Notes: a model not told the origin generated them from the sequence alone. DNA of 64,000 bases from Helianthus annuus (GCF_002127325.2 NC_035435.2:15478002-15542001); one strand, 5' to 3'; numbered from the stretch's first letter, positions 36,243-47,993 are shown. Translations and numbers: made by a program.

Positions 36243-36578
36243 CCCCTTTTCTTGTTTCTTTTTTTTTTATAGTTTCAAAAAGTTGCAAAATCAGTCCCTG
36301 TTGTTTAATCTTTAGTAATGGTAGTTTTAACCCTTAACTTTAATGACTAACTATATAACTTAACTTGGTTAGGTTATGCCACTTTAAAAACTTTTTTTTT
36401 TTAAATCTAATAAACAGATTAATAAATAACTTATATTGATGATTAATAAATAACTAAATATATAATAATTAACCATATCGATAATTAAAAAAATCTTTCG
36501 ACTGTTATTTAATCCTCGAAAAATTTCCGAGCTTAGGATCCATATTTTTTTAACGGGTCAATTTTGACGGATGTTACA

Positions 36579-36852
36579 CCATGTATCAAACCTGAAAAAG
36601 AGTCCAAATCAAGAGACAGTGGCCATTCCAGCCGATGAAATTCACAGTGACGACACACTCCACTTTACCGAAGAACCAGTTGAGGTCACTGATTGGATGA
36701 TTAACATGACGCGATGGAGTAGTGTCAAACTCGTCAAGGTCCGATGGAATGCACAACATGGCCCGGAATTCACATGGGAACGTGAGGATCGTATGAAGGA
36801 GAAATACCCACATTTATTCCCCAAGACCCCTGCAACTAGAAACAGAACTTAA
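36579..36852 (+). pseudogene. Element E pol C-terminus, chromodomain-like end
   Basis: Continues the integrase tail after solo LTR F: VSNLKKSPNQETVAIPADE, then the chromodomain-like [20 protein letters not shown] and MKEKYPHLFPKT, stop TAA at 36850-36852. Length and order match the end of Element I. It cannot be translated as part of a polyprotein here because the upstream frame is cut twice. Confidence 0.88.
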
Positions 36853-36874
36853 AATTTCGGGACGAAATTTTCTT

Positions 36875-36887
36875 AACGGGGGGAGAA
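36875..36887 (+). promoter_or_regulatory. Polypurine tract of Element E
   Basis: AACGGGGGGAGAA immediately before TGTGACAACCC. Confidence 0.8.
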
Positions 36888-39800
36888 TGTGACAACCCTC
36901 ACTAAACCAGGTATCCGTACAATTAATTAATCTTAATTACGTGCTTAATGACTGTGCTTGATTACAACTGATGACGTAAACTGCTTTCTAATTTCTGTAA
37001 CCCACATACATATGCATCACATTTCATACTGTCACTCCACTCATTACATACAAACTTTAGTGACATACTTGATGCACAAAGCACAGTTAGCACAATTAGC
37101 GGATAACTCAGAAATATACTGACAGTGCCAGTACATAGACAGACAGTGATTTGAGACCCAGTATAGGCCAGGGACAAAGTACTACACTAGTATGGGTGTA
37201 GGGAAGTGAGGACCATAAGACTGTGTCACTAATTGATAGTTTAAGTGCCGGAAAGTGCCTAAAACTCATTTTAAGTGCAGAATTCTGCATGTTCAGCAAA
37301 AATTCAGCTTTTAACATACTCGTATTATGCAGAGAATTGACTAAATGGTCCTGAATGCTTTCCTAAGTGTTGGGAATTAATTGTGTTACAAAAAGATACA
37401 TAAAAGACACTATACGGTACAATTTCACACTTTAACGGAACGATACCCAACCGAACAACCGGATATTACCCGGGACACCTAATTTTTGTCGGGAACATTG
37501 TTTTATTATTTTTAACTAATTATGGTCTCAAATACCCCAAAACACTATAAAATATGTCATGCACATAATACCTTAGATAATACAATTGACCTACTAAATA
37601 ATTACCTACATATGATCAAATGTTACAATTAACCCCCCCCCCCCCTCAATATTTTTGGCTCCAAGGAGGGACCCACCATCATCATCACTAAATCCCCATT
37701 AAATATTCCTTTAAATATGATTGGGCCTCCTTACTTGAGTTAGTTGCCAAAATGTAAGATCATGATCCAAGTATGGCCAATGGAGTTCAAGGAAATCATT
37801 ACAACTTCACACTCCCCAACCCCCACACTCTCTCTCCCTCTCTCGGCCTACATACATCCGCCACCACCACCCCACTTCAACATTCATCCATTCCAATTCC
37901 AAGTTCAAATCAAGTGCTAGAAGAAGTCTTGTGGAGCTTGAAGCTTGGAGGTCTTGAAGGAACATCACACATTGCTTTCTCACACCATCTTCATCACCTT
38001 TGTTCATAAGTTCATCCCTATCCTTTGTGCTAGTTGTAAGTCTTTAATTACACTCTTGGTTACTTGAATGTTGATTATTCGAAAGATTGTAGTTTGATGT
38101 TTAACTCTAGAACACAAAAAAAGATAATGAACAAGGAACATGAACATAAGTTTACATAAAGATGAAATCTTGTTGGATTAGGGTTGGTTAAAGCATGCAT
38201 GATATTTGATCGTTGATTTCTTGATAAACGCGTGTTTAGGATGTTTGTTGATACGATTTAGTAACGTTTAAACTATAAAGAAACATGCTGATTAGCATTT
38301 TCAACCAACTTCAACTGGTTGTAACCGGATCATAAAAAATCGAAAAACTGATTTTCTGAAGCCTAAATTATGTATTTCCGAAAAAGCGGATCAAATGTCA
38401 CTGGAATCGTAATTTTTCGAGCTCGTTTACTATTTTTAAAGGTCTGTTTTTGGACAGCAGCTCCAGCTGCGTTTTTACTGCAGAAAACGTGTGTTATATT
38501 CTTCATCATAACTTGAAACCTGAGTAGAACTAGCTCATGAAATTTATATTGTAGATGATTACTGATGTCGTTGTGATCCTCCAACTGGAATTTCATCAAT
38601 TGGACTTACGATGAATTTTAAACGAATTATTCCGTAGACTGCAGTCAGAAAGTGATAAATCTGATTGCAGTCCGGTAAATGATTTTCTATAAAATATTGG
38701 TAACGAACTGGACCCCGATATTTTTACATAATAATATTTGTATCGTACGAGACATTCTGTAAAAATTTGGTAATTTTTTGAGTAAGTTAACTATTTTATT
38801 AAAATGCCCGAAAACAGCCCAGTTTTGAATATTAAAGCTGAAACGACATAAGTAGTATTTTGCATGTCTAAATGTCGGGTTGGTTATGTGAGAACGATCT
38901 AACGTGATATATGTTAAAGAAAATGATATGCTATTTAGCATGGACACCTCCATTTACAAAGGAGACTATGGCGAAATTTTCTTAAAATCCTAACACTTAG
39001 TAAATATTTTCTAGACAAGTGTTTATTAGCATATTTTAGACTATGTTTTTCAAACATAAACCTCGCCATAATTTTTGTAACAAAATACAAAGTATCGAAG
39101 GTTGGTTTTATACATGAAAATGGTTAAATATATATTCTCTAAAAGAGACTTAAAAATATAATTCCAATACGAGCATACATGTGTAAAATATCCCATCCTT
39201 GGGAAGGAAATGCGTATATAAAATACTTTAGAAGTATTACTACAAGAACATCGAATGAACAAATATTCTAACACGACATATGATTAAGTTGAAATATTAA
39301 TTATCTTGACAAATAATTATCACTCGGAATAATATAAGAAACGTAACTCAAAACATTAAATTCTAAGCCAAGGCACGACCCGTTCGTCTAATAGACATTA
39401 GTACGTTGTAGGTTGTCGTGTAGCTGACAGAGTTTGAGATACGGTACAAGACGCACTACTGTGAGTTCATGTCCCCCTTTTCTCTTAACTATTTTTAGTT
39501 TTATACTTCGGGGGTGGAATACATGTTACAATTTATTACAGACATTTTATACATGGTATGGTTAGCTTAAGGAGGGTTTTTACTACGTGATCAAGTGAGT
39601 GGTGGGCATAGCACTTAAGGCCATTAATCCTCATTGTAGGACCACGGGACATGAGTGATAGATCTATTTGGGTGTAGCGAGCCCACACCCATGAGGCCGG
39701 GGCGGCCCATAGTGGTGACTATGTCTTCATACCGGGGACAAATTTGCTAGGTTTGAGTCTTCCTGCACCAGTTTCACACATACCATTGGCTTTGCAACCC

Positions 39801-40156
39801 ATTGGTGATCAGTTTTTCCTTATTGCTACATACCAAGGACTTTTATACATACAAGACTTATTTTAAAGGCTTATACACACAGACATACACATGAACTCGC
39901 TCAACTTTTTATTGATATTTTTAAACTACATGTATTTCAGGGAATTAATCGGATCTGGCAAGTGATGCATGCTAGCTGCGTATTAAATAAGGATGTCATC
40001 CAGGGTCGTAGGGTTTGGGAAGTGTAACTCCTTCCTGCGTACTAATGGATGAACATCACGTATTTTTTTTATCATATAGCATTGTTGTGATTGTTGCTAT
40101 GGTATTAAGAAGTCACACCAAATAATCCACGCTTACGCAAAAGCCAGGGTATGACA
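36888..40156 (+). repeat. 3' LTR of Element E
   Basis: 3269 bp, from TGTGACAACCCTCACTAAAC to AAGCCAGGGTATGACA. Homologous along its length to the 5' LTR of Element I but clearly diverged. Splice-like GTTGTAAGTC at 38036, CTACTGTGAGTTC at 39461 and ATGTATTTCAG ending 39940. No gene in it. Confidence 0.9.
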
Positions 40157-41272
40157 TTACATAACCAATACTAGAAAGTCTTATGCATAACCTTCTCTTA
40201 TTTGAATTGGATGTGTGCTTACTAGATACTAAATTTGCAAGTGTGTCATGTTTGTTATGTAATAAATAAATGTTGAAGTCCATATTAGATGTGTTGCATA
40301 TACCTCTTCAAAAGGGGCATTGAATGACAATGTTGTTTTGTTATCAATGTTCGTCATGATAATCAGAGAAATGATAAGGAATGAAAACGAATAACCTTTG
40401 TATTTCTTATGTGTTTTATGAGGAACAATGTACAGGGATAAATAGCCTACCCAATTTTTTAAACAAGGAAATGCATTAAAAGACATTGAAAAACATTGGT
40501 TGTCAATTAGCCAAGCCTATAAGTCAGCCTTCTTGATTGTAGCGGGTGCGGGTCAATGGACTATTATGGGAAATGATGGAAACGGATCTCAAAGAATATT
40601 TCAACAATCAAGGCTGAAAAGCGGATCTCAGTGTTGTAATGCTATTGTGTTGAAGTTGTATGATTTAGTTACAAGTGATTTAATGAAGTACGTCACAAAG
40701 TCATGTGACTCAATAGTTGAGAATTGAGATGCTTTGTTGATTTACGAAAGGGGTTTATGCTCTTTTCTAGTTATGATGTTTAGAACTTATTTTAAGTTTT
40801 GTAATCATATAGTTGTTAAAGTCAGGAATGTTTTTAAGTTGTATGTGTTAAAATTTCATTTGATTGGAGGAAATATGCCAACTTTTATCCTAACCGGCAT
40901 CCATATACTCAAACAAGTTATGGTATGCTGGTGATATGCATGCCTTAAATTCAAGGCACCATACCATACGTTAGCCGACTTATGTCATGATGGTGCTTCA
41001 TTTTAACTTTTTTTAAACCTCGTGTTGTAGGTTGGGATTTAATGGACAATCTTTAGGTTATGTACATTCACTTAGCATCGCTGATATTGTTGTGATGCAT
41101 GTGTTTTCAGGTAAAGCGCAAAAAATCTAGAGGCTGAATGTGATCAAACACAAAAGGTTTTATAGTGTCGCTTTTGTCAATGAGTCAAGTTCGTAGGTTG
41201 TTTAGTGTATCTATTTACGTAGTTAGAGTTGAATGATAAAGCTTTCCTACGTAAACGGATCAAGAGTTGACA

Positions 41273-41537
41273 CAGGGCCGGCTCAAAATATTGTAGACCC
41301 GAAGCGGATAACAAGATTGAGACCCTTTTCGTAAAAAAATAAAAGAAAAAATTGCTTTTTTATCCTATGATTTATATACCATCTCTATGTGTACATAGTT
41401 ATATATCATAAACCTCAACGTTAACAATTTTAAAGCCAAAATCCCCTACACATGATATATTTTTTTAAGAATTTAGGGCCATAGGGAAGGGAAGACCTAA
41501 AGCGCTTTGTTTATTTCACTCTCTTGAGCCGGCCCTA
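41273..41537. mobile_element. hAT-type MITE, degenerate
   Basis: Inverted ends CAGGGCCGGCTCAA and TTGAGCCGGCCCTA, 265 bp. Flanks AGTTGACA and GGGTGACA agree at 6 of 8 positions, consistent with an old 8-bp TSD. Confidence 0.7.
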
Positions 41538-42028
41538 GGGTGACATGTGATAAATATAAATTTCGACACTTAGCTTAAATTGAAAAAAACTTTTGAAACC
41601 TATTTCCTTTTAAATTATATTATTGAGGCTTTCAAAATGATTGAAAGATAATGGGTCCCAGCTTCCTAGTGATTAGGTACTTGTGCCTTTTAATTTTTCA
41701 TGCAAGAAAGAAGGAACATGTGCTATGTGGGGACGAAAACGGATGGGAAGAAATGGCTTTGTGTTCTTTATTTTATATATTCTACTGCTTCAAACACATG
41801 CTTGTGTAGTTGTGTTTTGTATTTTTTACTCCTTATAATCATAATGCAAGAATCATCTTTGTTTGTTACAAATAAACGGTATAGCATCTCATGGTCCGGA
41901 TGGCCTTACCCATAAACTTTTTTAATCATAAAAGCCCAAATTTGTATTATTATTGTTTTTTTTAATGGCAAATTTAGGTTCACGGTGTAGTTTGAGATAG
42001 AACCGGTTCTACATTGGGGTCAAACCAA

Positions 42029-42092
42029 TAGGATAATTGATTCCTAACAAATTTATAAAATAGGATAATTGATTCCTAACAAATTTATAAAA
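42029..42092. repeat. 32-bp tandem duplication
   Basis: TAGGATAATTGATTCCTAAC... occurs twice head to tail, identical. Confidence 0.9.
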
Positions 42093-44013
42093 TCTTACAC
42101 TCCTTTTCCAAAACTATGAGTATAATTGAGAAAACCTTTTATTCGCATGTCTAGGTTGAAAGTTTTCAACCATAACATCGGCTCGGCTATTGATTCTTGC
42201 CCATAAATAAGTTGTTAAAACAACAAAAAGTATGGATAACTTAAGGTACAAAAAGTATGGCTAACTTAAAGGTCCTGGATCCTTCTTAGCTTAAAGCTTC
42301 ATAGGTATCTGCAAACAATAACAACATCGTTAGCCTTTATACAAATTGGGGGTTAAATTATATGAGTGCAACTCACATAAAAACCTAGGTAACAAGTAAC
42401 AATTATCAGAATCGATGTTTTCTTTATACCAATTCAATGGGCCTCGACTTTGGTGTTCGCTTAGAGCCTCAAAAAACGTTGGAACGACACTGTGCAGGAG
42501 GGGGCCTCTTGCGTTTGGAATCCGGCGTGAGAGTGTGGGATTCTTGGGAGTTAACAAAGTATAGAGAAAATAAGCATCTAGAGAGTTTTAGCGAGAGTCA
42601 ATACATTTCTTGGCTGCATGAAGTGCCCAAGGGCTTCCCACCTAGGTCTTGCAACTATCGAGGGGAGGCGTGTGAGTTCCAAGGTTTACTTTTTGTGCTT
42701 TTGGTTTAATACGGAGTGGGTGTGGAAAACTGGCATGGAAGCCAGTCCACACTGAGTGTACACCACCTCGGACATGGCGTGGAGGGCGGCGTGGTGGTGT
42801 GGGCGGGGGTTTTTACACCGGCATGGAGGGCACTAGTTTGGTGATGTGGAGACTCTTGATTGGTGGGTGTAGTATGGGTTGGTTTTGAGTGGTTGATGTG
42901 ATACTAGATGGGTGGGTGGTAAAGAAAAAATGGATGGTAAAGAAATGGCACACTTTTGCTCATCATATTTGAAGTGACATGCATATAACTTTCGGTAAGA
43001 CCTAAAAGCTTCATTGGTGGACTTTTGGCACACATAGAACTTGATTCTTTGAACTCCCTTCATTTTCGCCATCTTTTTCTCGTATTTGTCCCCTTTCTTT
43101 TTGTGGGTTTCACTTGTTATGTGGATGCTAGTCGTTTTCAGTCATACTTGATGGACTGATTCCTCACCCATCGGTTGATTTGAACGTAAAGAACACGAGT
43201 CGTTTGAGTTGTGTGATTAGTTCACTTTTAAATCTGAATGTCGATTTCAAAGACTTTAGGACTGAAGGTACATGTCACTTCAACACATTTAATGGTGTAT
43301 AAATGTCATATATTATGTATGCCCCATTAGTCAAAGGAGAAGTCATGTTGATTTGAGTTATGAAGTTGTTTCGTAAGCGTGACTTAGGTTGTGTGGTATG
43401 GTATATTTATCACGTCACATGAGCGTCACATAAGGGAGGGGCTTTATCGTTAACTTGTCCGGTGTAAGATAACCCACCTTTAAAGCCCCTTTTAAACATT
43501 ATAAAAAAGAAAAGAATAAAGAAATCAAAAAGGCGGAACTCTAATTGGTGGGAATGAAAGAGTCCCACATGCATACCCTATAGCTCTTACCATTATGGTA
43601 ACGAAATTAAAGTTTGGTGATCAGCGCTTCACTCACAAAGTCACAATAAAAATGGCTCCAAATTGAGAAATAATATTATATCCAACATGCGTTCTCGTAA
43701 CAACCCTTTATATCAATTTTAGGATGTAACAAGTTGAACACTTTATGAGCTACTAAAAGGATTGATTTGTTAAAATTTGAATCGAGCCAAACTTAAAAGT
43801 TGCCTCATTTGTTATTTATATTTATCAATATCATTTTTGGGATATACAAGGAAAACTCTTTTTCAGGGGCTATACACTAAAACCTCTTGTTCTGGGACTA
43901 TGAGGTTTTTTTAGAAAAGAAAAACTTAAATGAGCTGAGCTAAAGCTTGTTTTGAGCATTAAATTCAATAATACCCCTTTCCAACTATATATTCTTTTAA
44001 CTAGTTTAAGAAC

Positions 44014-44028
44014 CCGCGAGTTTCGCGG
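44014..44028 (-). terminator. Helitron 3' terminal hairpin
   Basis: CCGCGA and TCGCGG pair over 6 bp with a 3-base loop, nine bases from the terminal CTAG; the usual position for the Helitron stop hairpin. Confidence 0.8.
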
Positions 44029-44596
44029 ATGGCTTAACACAAACATATAATATTTACTGGTATTGAGATGAACTTTGTAATGAAATAACCTTTCAATATA
44101 AACGTATAAACGTATAAAAATTATACTAAACTAAAAATTATCGATAAACTACAAAATTTCAAGGCTAATAAACCACGGGAAACTGCTTGAGACCAAAATT
44201 TGAAGCAGCATTTCTAAGTACCATTTTCATTTCCTCTAATCTATTGACTGTCTGCGGCGTCACAAGAAAATCCAAATTAAGTGTGAGGTGGCATCACAAA
44301 ACCTATATCATTACTACTTTAATCAACACAAAAAAAAAACCCTATTATGATGAAAAGGACACACGACCCATAAAACATTGTTAAGAATCCCTCATGCTAG
44401 TTACAACACAATGGTACGTTGCCCCGAATTCAGAAATTGTTGTATCATAAGACCACATCCATTTTATCTCATTTTTTACAATAATTTCATGGTGTGCTAT
44501 CTTTAATCAAACATAACTTATTTTTCACCAGCTTGAATAGGTTCGGGAAGGTCACTTGTGACGGCTCGTAACTCGACCGAATATCTATCCAAGATT

Positions 44597-44697
44597 TTAT
44601 ATCCTCTCCATTGCTCGTAGCTCCTTCCTTTGATCATCTAAAAAAACTGTCCCTGCAAATTCCATCTTGGAAACCATGTCAACATAGTTACTCAAAG
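44597..44697 (-). pseudogene. Unidentified exon-like open segment in Helitron
   Basis: On the minus strand a frame reads LSNYVDMVSKMEFAGTVFLD, then DQRKELRAMERI, stop TAA at 44597-44599. Composition looks coding (Asp, Glu, Lys and Arg rich) against an AT-rich surround, and the orientation equals that of the other captured exons. An alternative frame from ATG 44637 to TAA 44518 with a TTTTTTTAG acceptor is also open for 39 codons. I do not recognise either. Confidence 0.3.
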
Positions 44698-45170
44698 GTA
44701 AAACCAACCATCTATTTTTATTCAAAGACACTTTGTTAGGAGGGACTAATTAATAACATAGAGTTTATTAATACTGACCCCCCCCCCCCCTACACACACC
44801 ATATTTTAAGAAGTCCCAACTCGATGCAAGACACCCAACCCACTACAAATAGTTAACCCCACGTTGCTTTATCGACACTTCAGCTTCTCTCTCACCATCG
44901 TCTCCTCACTTTGGATTTTTTTTTAAATTAGTGTTTTTTAGAATAACTTTTACTTCTAGCTAGTGTCTTTATTTTTAAATCTTATTTGTAGTGATCTATA
45001 AAAAAAATCGTATACTTGAGACTCATGATCCATCCTTTAAATAATAGGTTGACCTGGTAAAAAAGACTTGTATATGGATTCATTTAAGTCATTTCAAATT
45101 AGTCAACGTGTCAATTTGGTCTACATAAATTAGGCAACCACGATATGCAAAATGATATACGGAAACTTAC

Positions 45171-45281
45171 TTGATGCTAACATCCCATTTTCGCGCTCCA
45201 ACCAAACGTGCATGTAGATCTCTACGGCCATCACACCGGTTAAGATAGTTAACGATTTCATCTTCCACACAAACATCAACC
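45171..45281 (-). pseudogene. Unidentified exon-like segment with strong 5' splice site
   Basis: Minus strand frame VDVCVEDEIVNYLNRCDGRR followed by DLHARLVGARKWDVSIK, ending exactly at ATCAA/GTAAGTTT (GT at 45170-45169), a near-perfect plant donor. The segment is interrupted at its upstream side by the MITE 45282-45493, whose TSD lies in the reading frame, and seems to continue to about 45515. Family not recognised; presumably captured by the Helitron. Confidence 0.4.
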
Positions 45282-45493
45282 TAGGGATGAGCATGGTATC
45301 CGTTTGGTACTGAAAATACCAGTACCGAAAAATAGGAAAAATTGGTACCGGTACCGGTACCAAATATATCTGTATCAAATATATCGGTTCAGTACAGGCA
45401 CGGTACTGGTGTTTTACCGATAAATACTGGTACCGATCGTATCGAAAACGGGAAAAATGGGTACCGGTACCTGGTACCAAATGCTCATCCCTA
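45282..45493. mobile_element. hAT-type MITE rich in GGTACC palindromes
   Basis: Inverted ends TAGGGATGAGCA and TGCTCATCCCTA, 212 bp, TSD CATCAACC/CATTAACC (7 of 8). The interior is a series of GGTACCGGTACC-type palindromes. Confidence 0.85.
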
Positions 45494-46527
45494 CATTAAC
45501 CCTCTTAGTTACTTGCTACGAACACAACATAATTTCAAGATCTTTACGAAGTTCTATATGGGTGTGAAATGGTAAAAATGTGTGTAAAAAGATGTATACT
45601 TTTAGTCAAAGTCTTTAACCATAAATGTATAAATAAATCATAAATTCATACATATTTAGGTATCTAGACGGTAAGAGTGATAAAGTCACATATACATTTA
45701 ATGTTATTAGTTTTAATATAAGTAAACGGTCAGAAAAGTAAACAGGTCAAATGGGTTGATTTTGGTTATAATAGAAAAGTTAGCTCATTATGACATACAA
45801 ATACAATATTCCTTTAATGATGGTATGAGACACTAAATTATAGGTTTATTCACCACAAAAATCAAATGCTATTCAACAAAAGAGATAATTAGGGGTGGCA
45901 AAGAGAACCTTATCTCAATTCCATATTAGAAATCAATTCTTTTCATGAGAGCTCGACAAAGCAAGCAGGGTTAAATGCACATGATAGCAACATGTGTTAA
46001 CTTATCATTCATTAGCCTTTCAAAGCTATTATGATTTATGCATCAACAAAAAGATACAGATTCCTATTCCATATCCATTTTCAAATAAAAGTAATCAGTG
46101 TGTGAGCTAATAAGTTTCAATACACAAGAATCAACTCTTTTAAAATATAGCACGTTAGGAGGTTTTAAAGAGTATATTTTGATTGATTTCCGTGTGAGCT
46201 AACAAAACTTTATTTATTAGTTTGACCAATTATTAATTACATATAACTAAAGTTCATCCTTGAAATTATAGGCACCTACTAACCTGTGATTAAGATCAGC
46301 ATTTGCAGTAGCCTCTCCCAAAGTACGTTGACTTTCTTTAGGTTGACTTTGCAGTTCATATGCTAATTGTGTCTTGTTTGTTATTCATTGTTGCAATGCT
46401 CATATAAACCCTAGCCATAATCATTTGATCCCGGACCAATCATATAGCTGTGTCAATGTTCTCATTATCATTCTCTTTTCTCCAATATAATGTACTTTCC
46501 AAGAACAGCAGAGTCAACTGACTTTGA

Positions 46528-46622
46528 TCATTCGATGGCCGCATTTTCAAGCTTTATGATGACATTGTTATCGTTTTTCACAAAATCAGTCGCTCGAGTT
46601 TCACACCTTTTATCTCTCATTT
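46528..46622 (-). pseudogene. Unidentified exon-like segment in Helitron
   Basis: After an acceptor-like TTGTTGTAG (AG at 46624-46623) the minus strand is open: MRDKRCETRATDFVKNDNNV then IIKLENAAIE, stop TGA at 46530-46528. Same orientation as the other captured exons. Not recognised. Confidence 0.3.
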
Positions 46623-46927
46623 CTACAACAATGGTAAAAAGGAGTAAATTTAATCATCATGTAAGGGGTATATGTTACTATGCTCCTTAAAAGAGTCGAG
46701 ATTAAAATTTTACCGTCCTCGCTAATTTTCAGGCGCATCAGTTCTATTATCCAGTAGAAAAAATAGGATCAGTTATTTTTGCACAACAAAAAAATCATAA
46801 GCACTAAGAGCCTATTGTTATAACTTTATACTAACCTCAGCGTGACTGGAATTATTATTGATCACATGTTTTTGCTCGGTAAATTTTCAAGAAGCTAAGA
46901 GGTTTTTTTCAAGATGAATCAAGACTC

Positions 46928-46976
46928 AAAGGTACTAAATCATCTGTGTTTGCCTCGATGACATCAATAACCTAAA
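46928..46976 (-). pseudogene. Possible short exon remnant
   Basis: Minus strand after a TATAATTTAG acceptor-like site reads VIDVIEANTDDLVPLSLDSS then a stop. Too short to identify; listed because of its splice-like border and shared orientation. Confidence 0.2.
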
Positions 46977-47257
46977 TTATACAGACAAAAGAAAATATAT
47001 GATTACATTGAATAACAGTTGCTAGATGAACATTATTATATTTTAGCAGCATACCCTTTTTTAGAAAAGAGAATGTGTTGAAAAGCCATCTTTCTCTCCA
47101 ATCTACATCCTGCATTCTCGCTCAAAAGCAAGTACCAAACTATTTCAAAAATAAATAATATAAATGATAAATTAGAAAGAATAGTACTTTCTTGCCGATA
47201 GCAGTTGATAAATCATTTCCATCTGCATACAAAGAATAAGATATTGAGAAAGAATAA

Positions 47258-47384
47258 CTAAAGCACGCGAAGAGAAGGATTTTGAGCAAGTTTTCCCTTA
47301 AGGGAAGGATCCCATGGTCTTGAAAAGGACACTTCTAATTGTTCCTCTGTTTCCACTATAACCATAAAGCCTGTTGCATTGATC
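47258..47384 (-). pseudogene. Captured exon, likely rhamnogalacturonate lyase
   Basis: Minus strand. The segment follows a textbook acceptor TATTTTCTTGCAG (exon from 47384) and reads INATGFMVIVETEEQLEVSF then SRPWDPSLKGKLAQ. This resembles the plant rhamnogalacturonate lyase (polysaccharide lyase family 4) segment with pattern VEN/TEEQVELSF-R-WDPSL-GKL, which in the real enzyme continues into an NIDKR motif; here it diverges and stops at TAG 47260-47258. The enzyme cleaves pectin side-chain backbone in the wall, but this piece is one exon and cannot be functional. Family assignment is from recall of conserved wording, not a search. Confidence 0.5.
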
Positions 47385-47747
47385 CTGCAAGAAAATAGTA
47401 CCACACTCCTCAAGGCTTAAAATTGTAGGTGAAACAAATTTAAGAGGCTTTTAAATTGAAAAAAAAGAGCAATAATCAATATCAACTCACAATCAAGAAC
47501 AAAGGCATGTCCATGATTTATTATGTAATATTATCTAAATCAGTAGCTACTAAAAAAAAAAAGAAAATAGAGCCAAAATCTATGAACTTCTTTAACCAGA
47601 TTGAAATAAATTCAGAAACACAAACTCGGTTTGGTAATTTCATTCATATTCAGGGTAAAGGAAATTAAAAATGAGGATGTGAACCTTGAAAAAAGACAAA
47701 AGAGGACAGAAGAAGGAGAGCAATGATGAAGGAGCCCCTAAATTCAC

Positions 47748-47993
47748 ATGCCCGAGAATTTGAGCACTCGAATGCCAAAACGACGAAACGTATCACAACC
47801 CTCATTGATATCAAAAGTGAAAATATTGAGCTGACAATCACCTTCCAAAGACATCGACATGTCCCACAACACACCATCCACCTGAGAAATCAAAGCATTT
47901 GAAGCCAAACTCTTCGATAACTCCTTCGCTATATCGACCGGAGTTGTTTCCCACTTCTTCCGCTCCTTCACAGTCCCATCAGGCAATGTAACC
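47748..47993 (-). pseudogene. Captured exon of threonyl-tRNA synthetase (TGS domain)
   Basis: Minus strand. It begins right after a TTTTTTTAG acceptor (AG at 47995-47994) and reads VTLPDGTVKERKKWETTPVD, ALISQVDGVLWDM, LEGDCQLNIFTFD and NEGCDTF, the N-terminal TGS domain of plant threonyl-tRNA synthetase. After an 8-base disruption the next conserved piece FWHSSAQILGH, the start of the second additional (editing) domain, follows in another frame at about 47779-47748 and then homology stops. An upstream exon-like piece (48174-48237) ends in CACCG/GTAAGG, giving a 180-nt intron. Only about 80 residues of the roughly 650-700 residue enzyme are present; no catalytic core. A gene fragment retaining intron borders, hence captured as DNA. 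Confidence 0.85.

Larger units (their letters stand above)
34240..36578 (-). mobile_element. Solo LTR F in Element E pol
   Basis: 2339 bp with exact TSD CCATG (34235-34239 and 36579-36583). On the minus strand it starts TGTAACATCCGTC and ends GGTTGGGGTGTGACA, with the same end block as the LTRs of Element B, so it is a diverged relative. Minus-strand TATA box at 35766-35772 followed by a leader. The open frame at 35628-35879 inside it is in the wrong place for a gene and resembles nothing. Confidence 0.88.
34147..40156 (+). mobile_element. Element E: right-hand remainder of a Tekay-like element
   Basis: Outermost element of the nest. Only the end of pol (34147-34239 and 36579-36852), the polypurine tract and the 3' LTR (36888-40156) are in the window; the rest lies left of Element A, outside. 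Its pol is interrupted by A (ending 34146) and by solo LTR F. LTR start TGTGACAACCCTCACTAAAC and pol tail match Element I, so E and I belong to one family. Confidence 0.9.
40157..44000. other. Degenerate intergenic stretch, no gene recognised
   Basis: Between Element E and the Helitron. The longest open frames (40500-40727 +, 42437-42709 +, 42330-42557 -) resemble no family I know and lack coding-like features. Contains a hAT MITE (41273-41537), a 32-bp direct duplication (42029-42092), a G-rich stretch (42740-42900) and an inverted repeat GGGGCTTTA...TAAAGCCCC (43438-43489) that may be a tiny MITE. Confidence 0.5.

Noticed and set aside
36174..36246. tRNA gene
   Set aside because: B-box present but no acceptor stem complementary to the 3' side and no clear anticodon arm.
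40500..40934. Open frames after Element E
   Set aside because: No recognisable domain; the first one lacks an ATG start. Could be an unknown relic but not supportable.
42330..42709. Frames on both strands near a G-rich stretch
   Set aside because: Overlapping on both strands, no family likeness, no splice or promoter context.
45130..45480. 116-codon frame with repeated VPVP/RY motifs
   Set aside because: Runs through the GGTACC-rich MITE; repeat artefact. The exon-like frame beside it is in a different phase.
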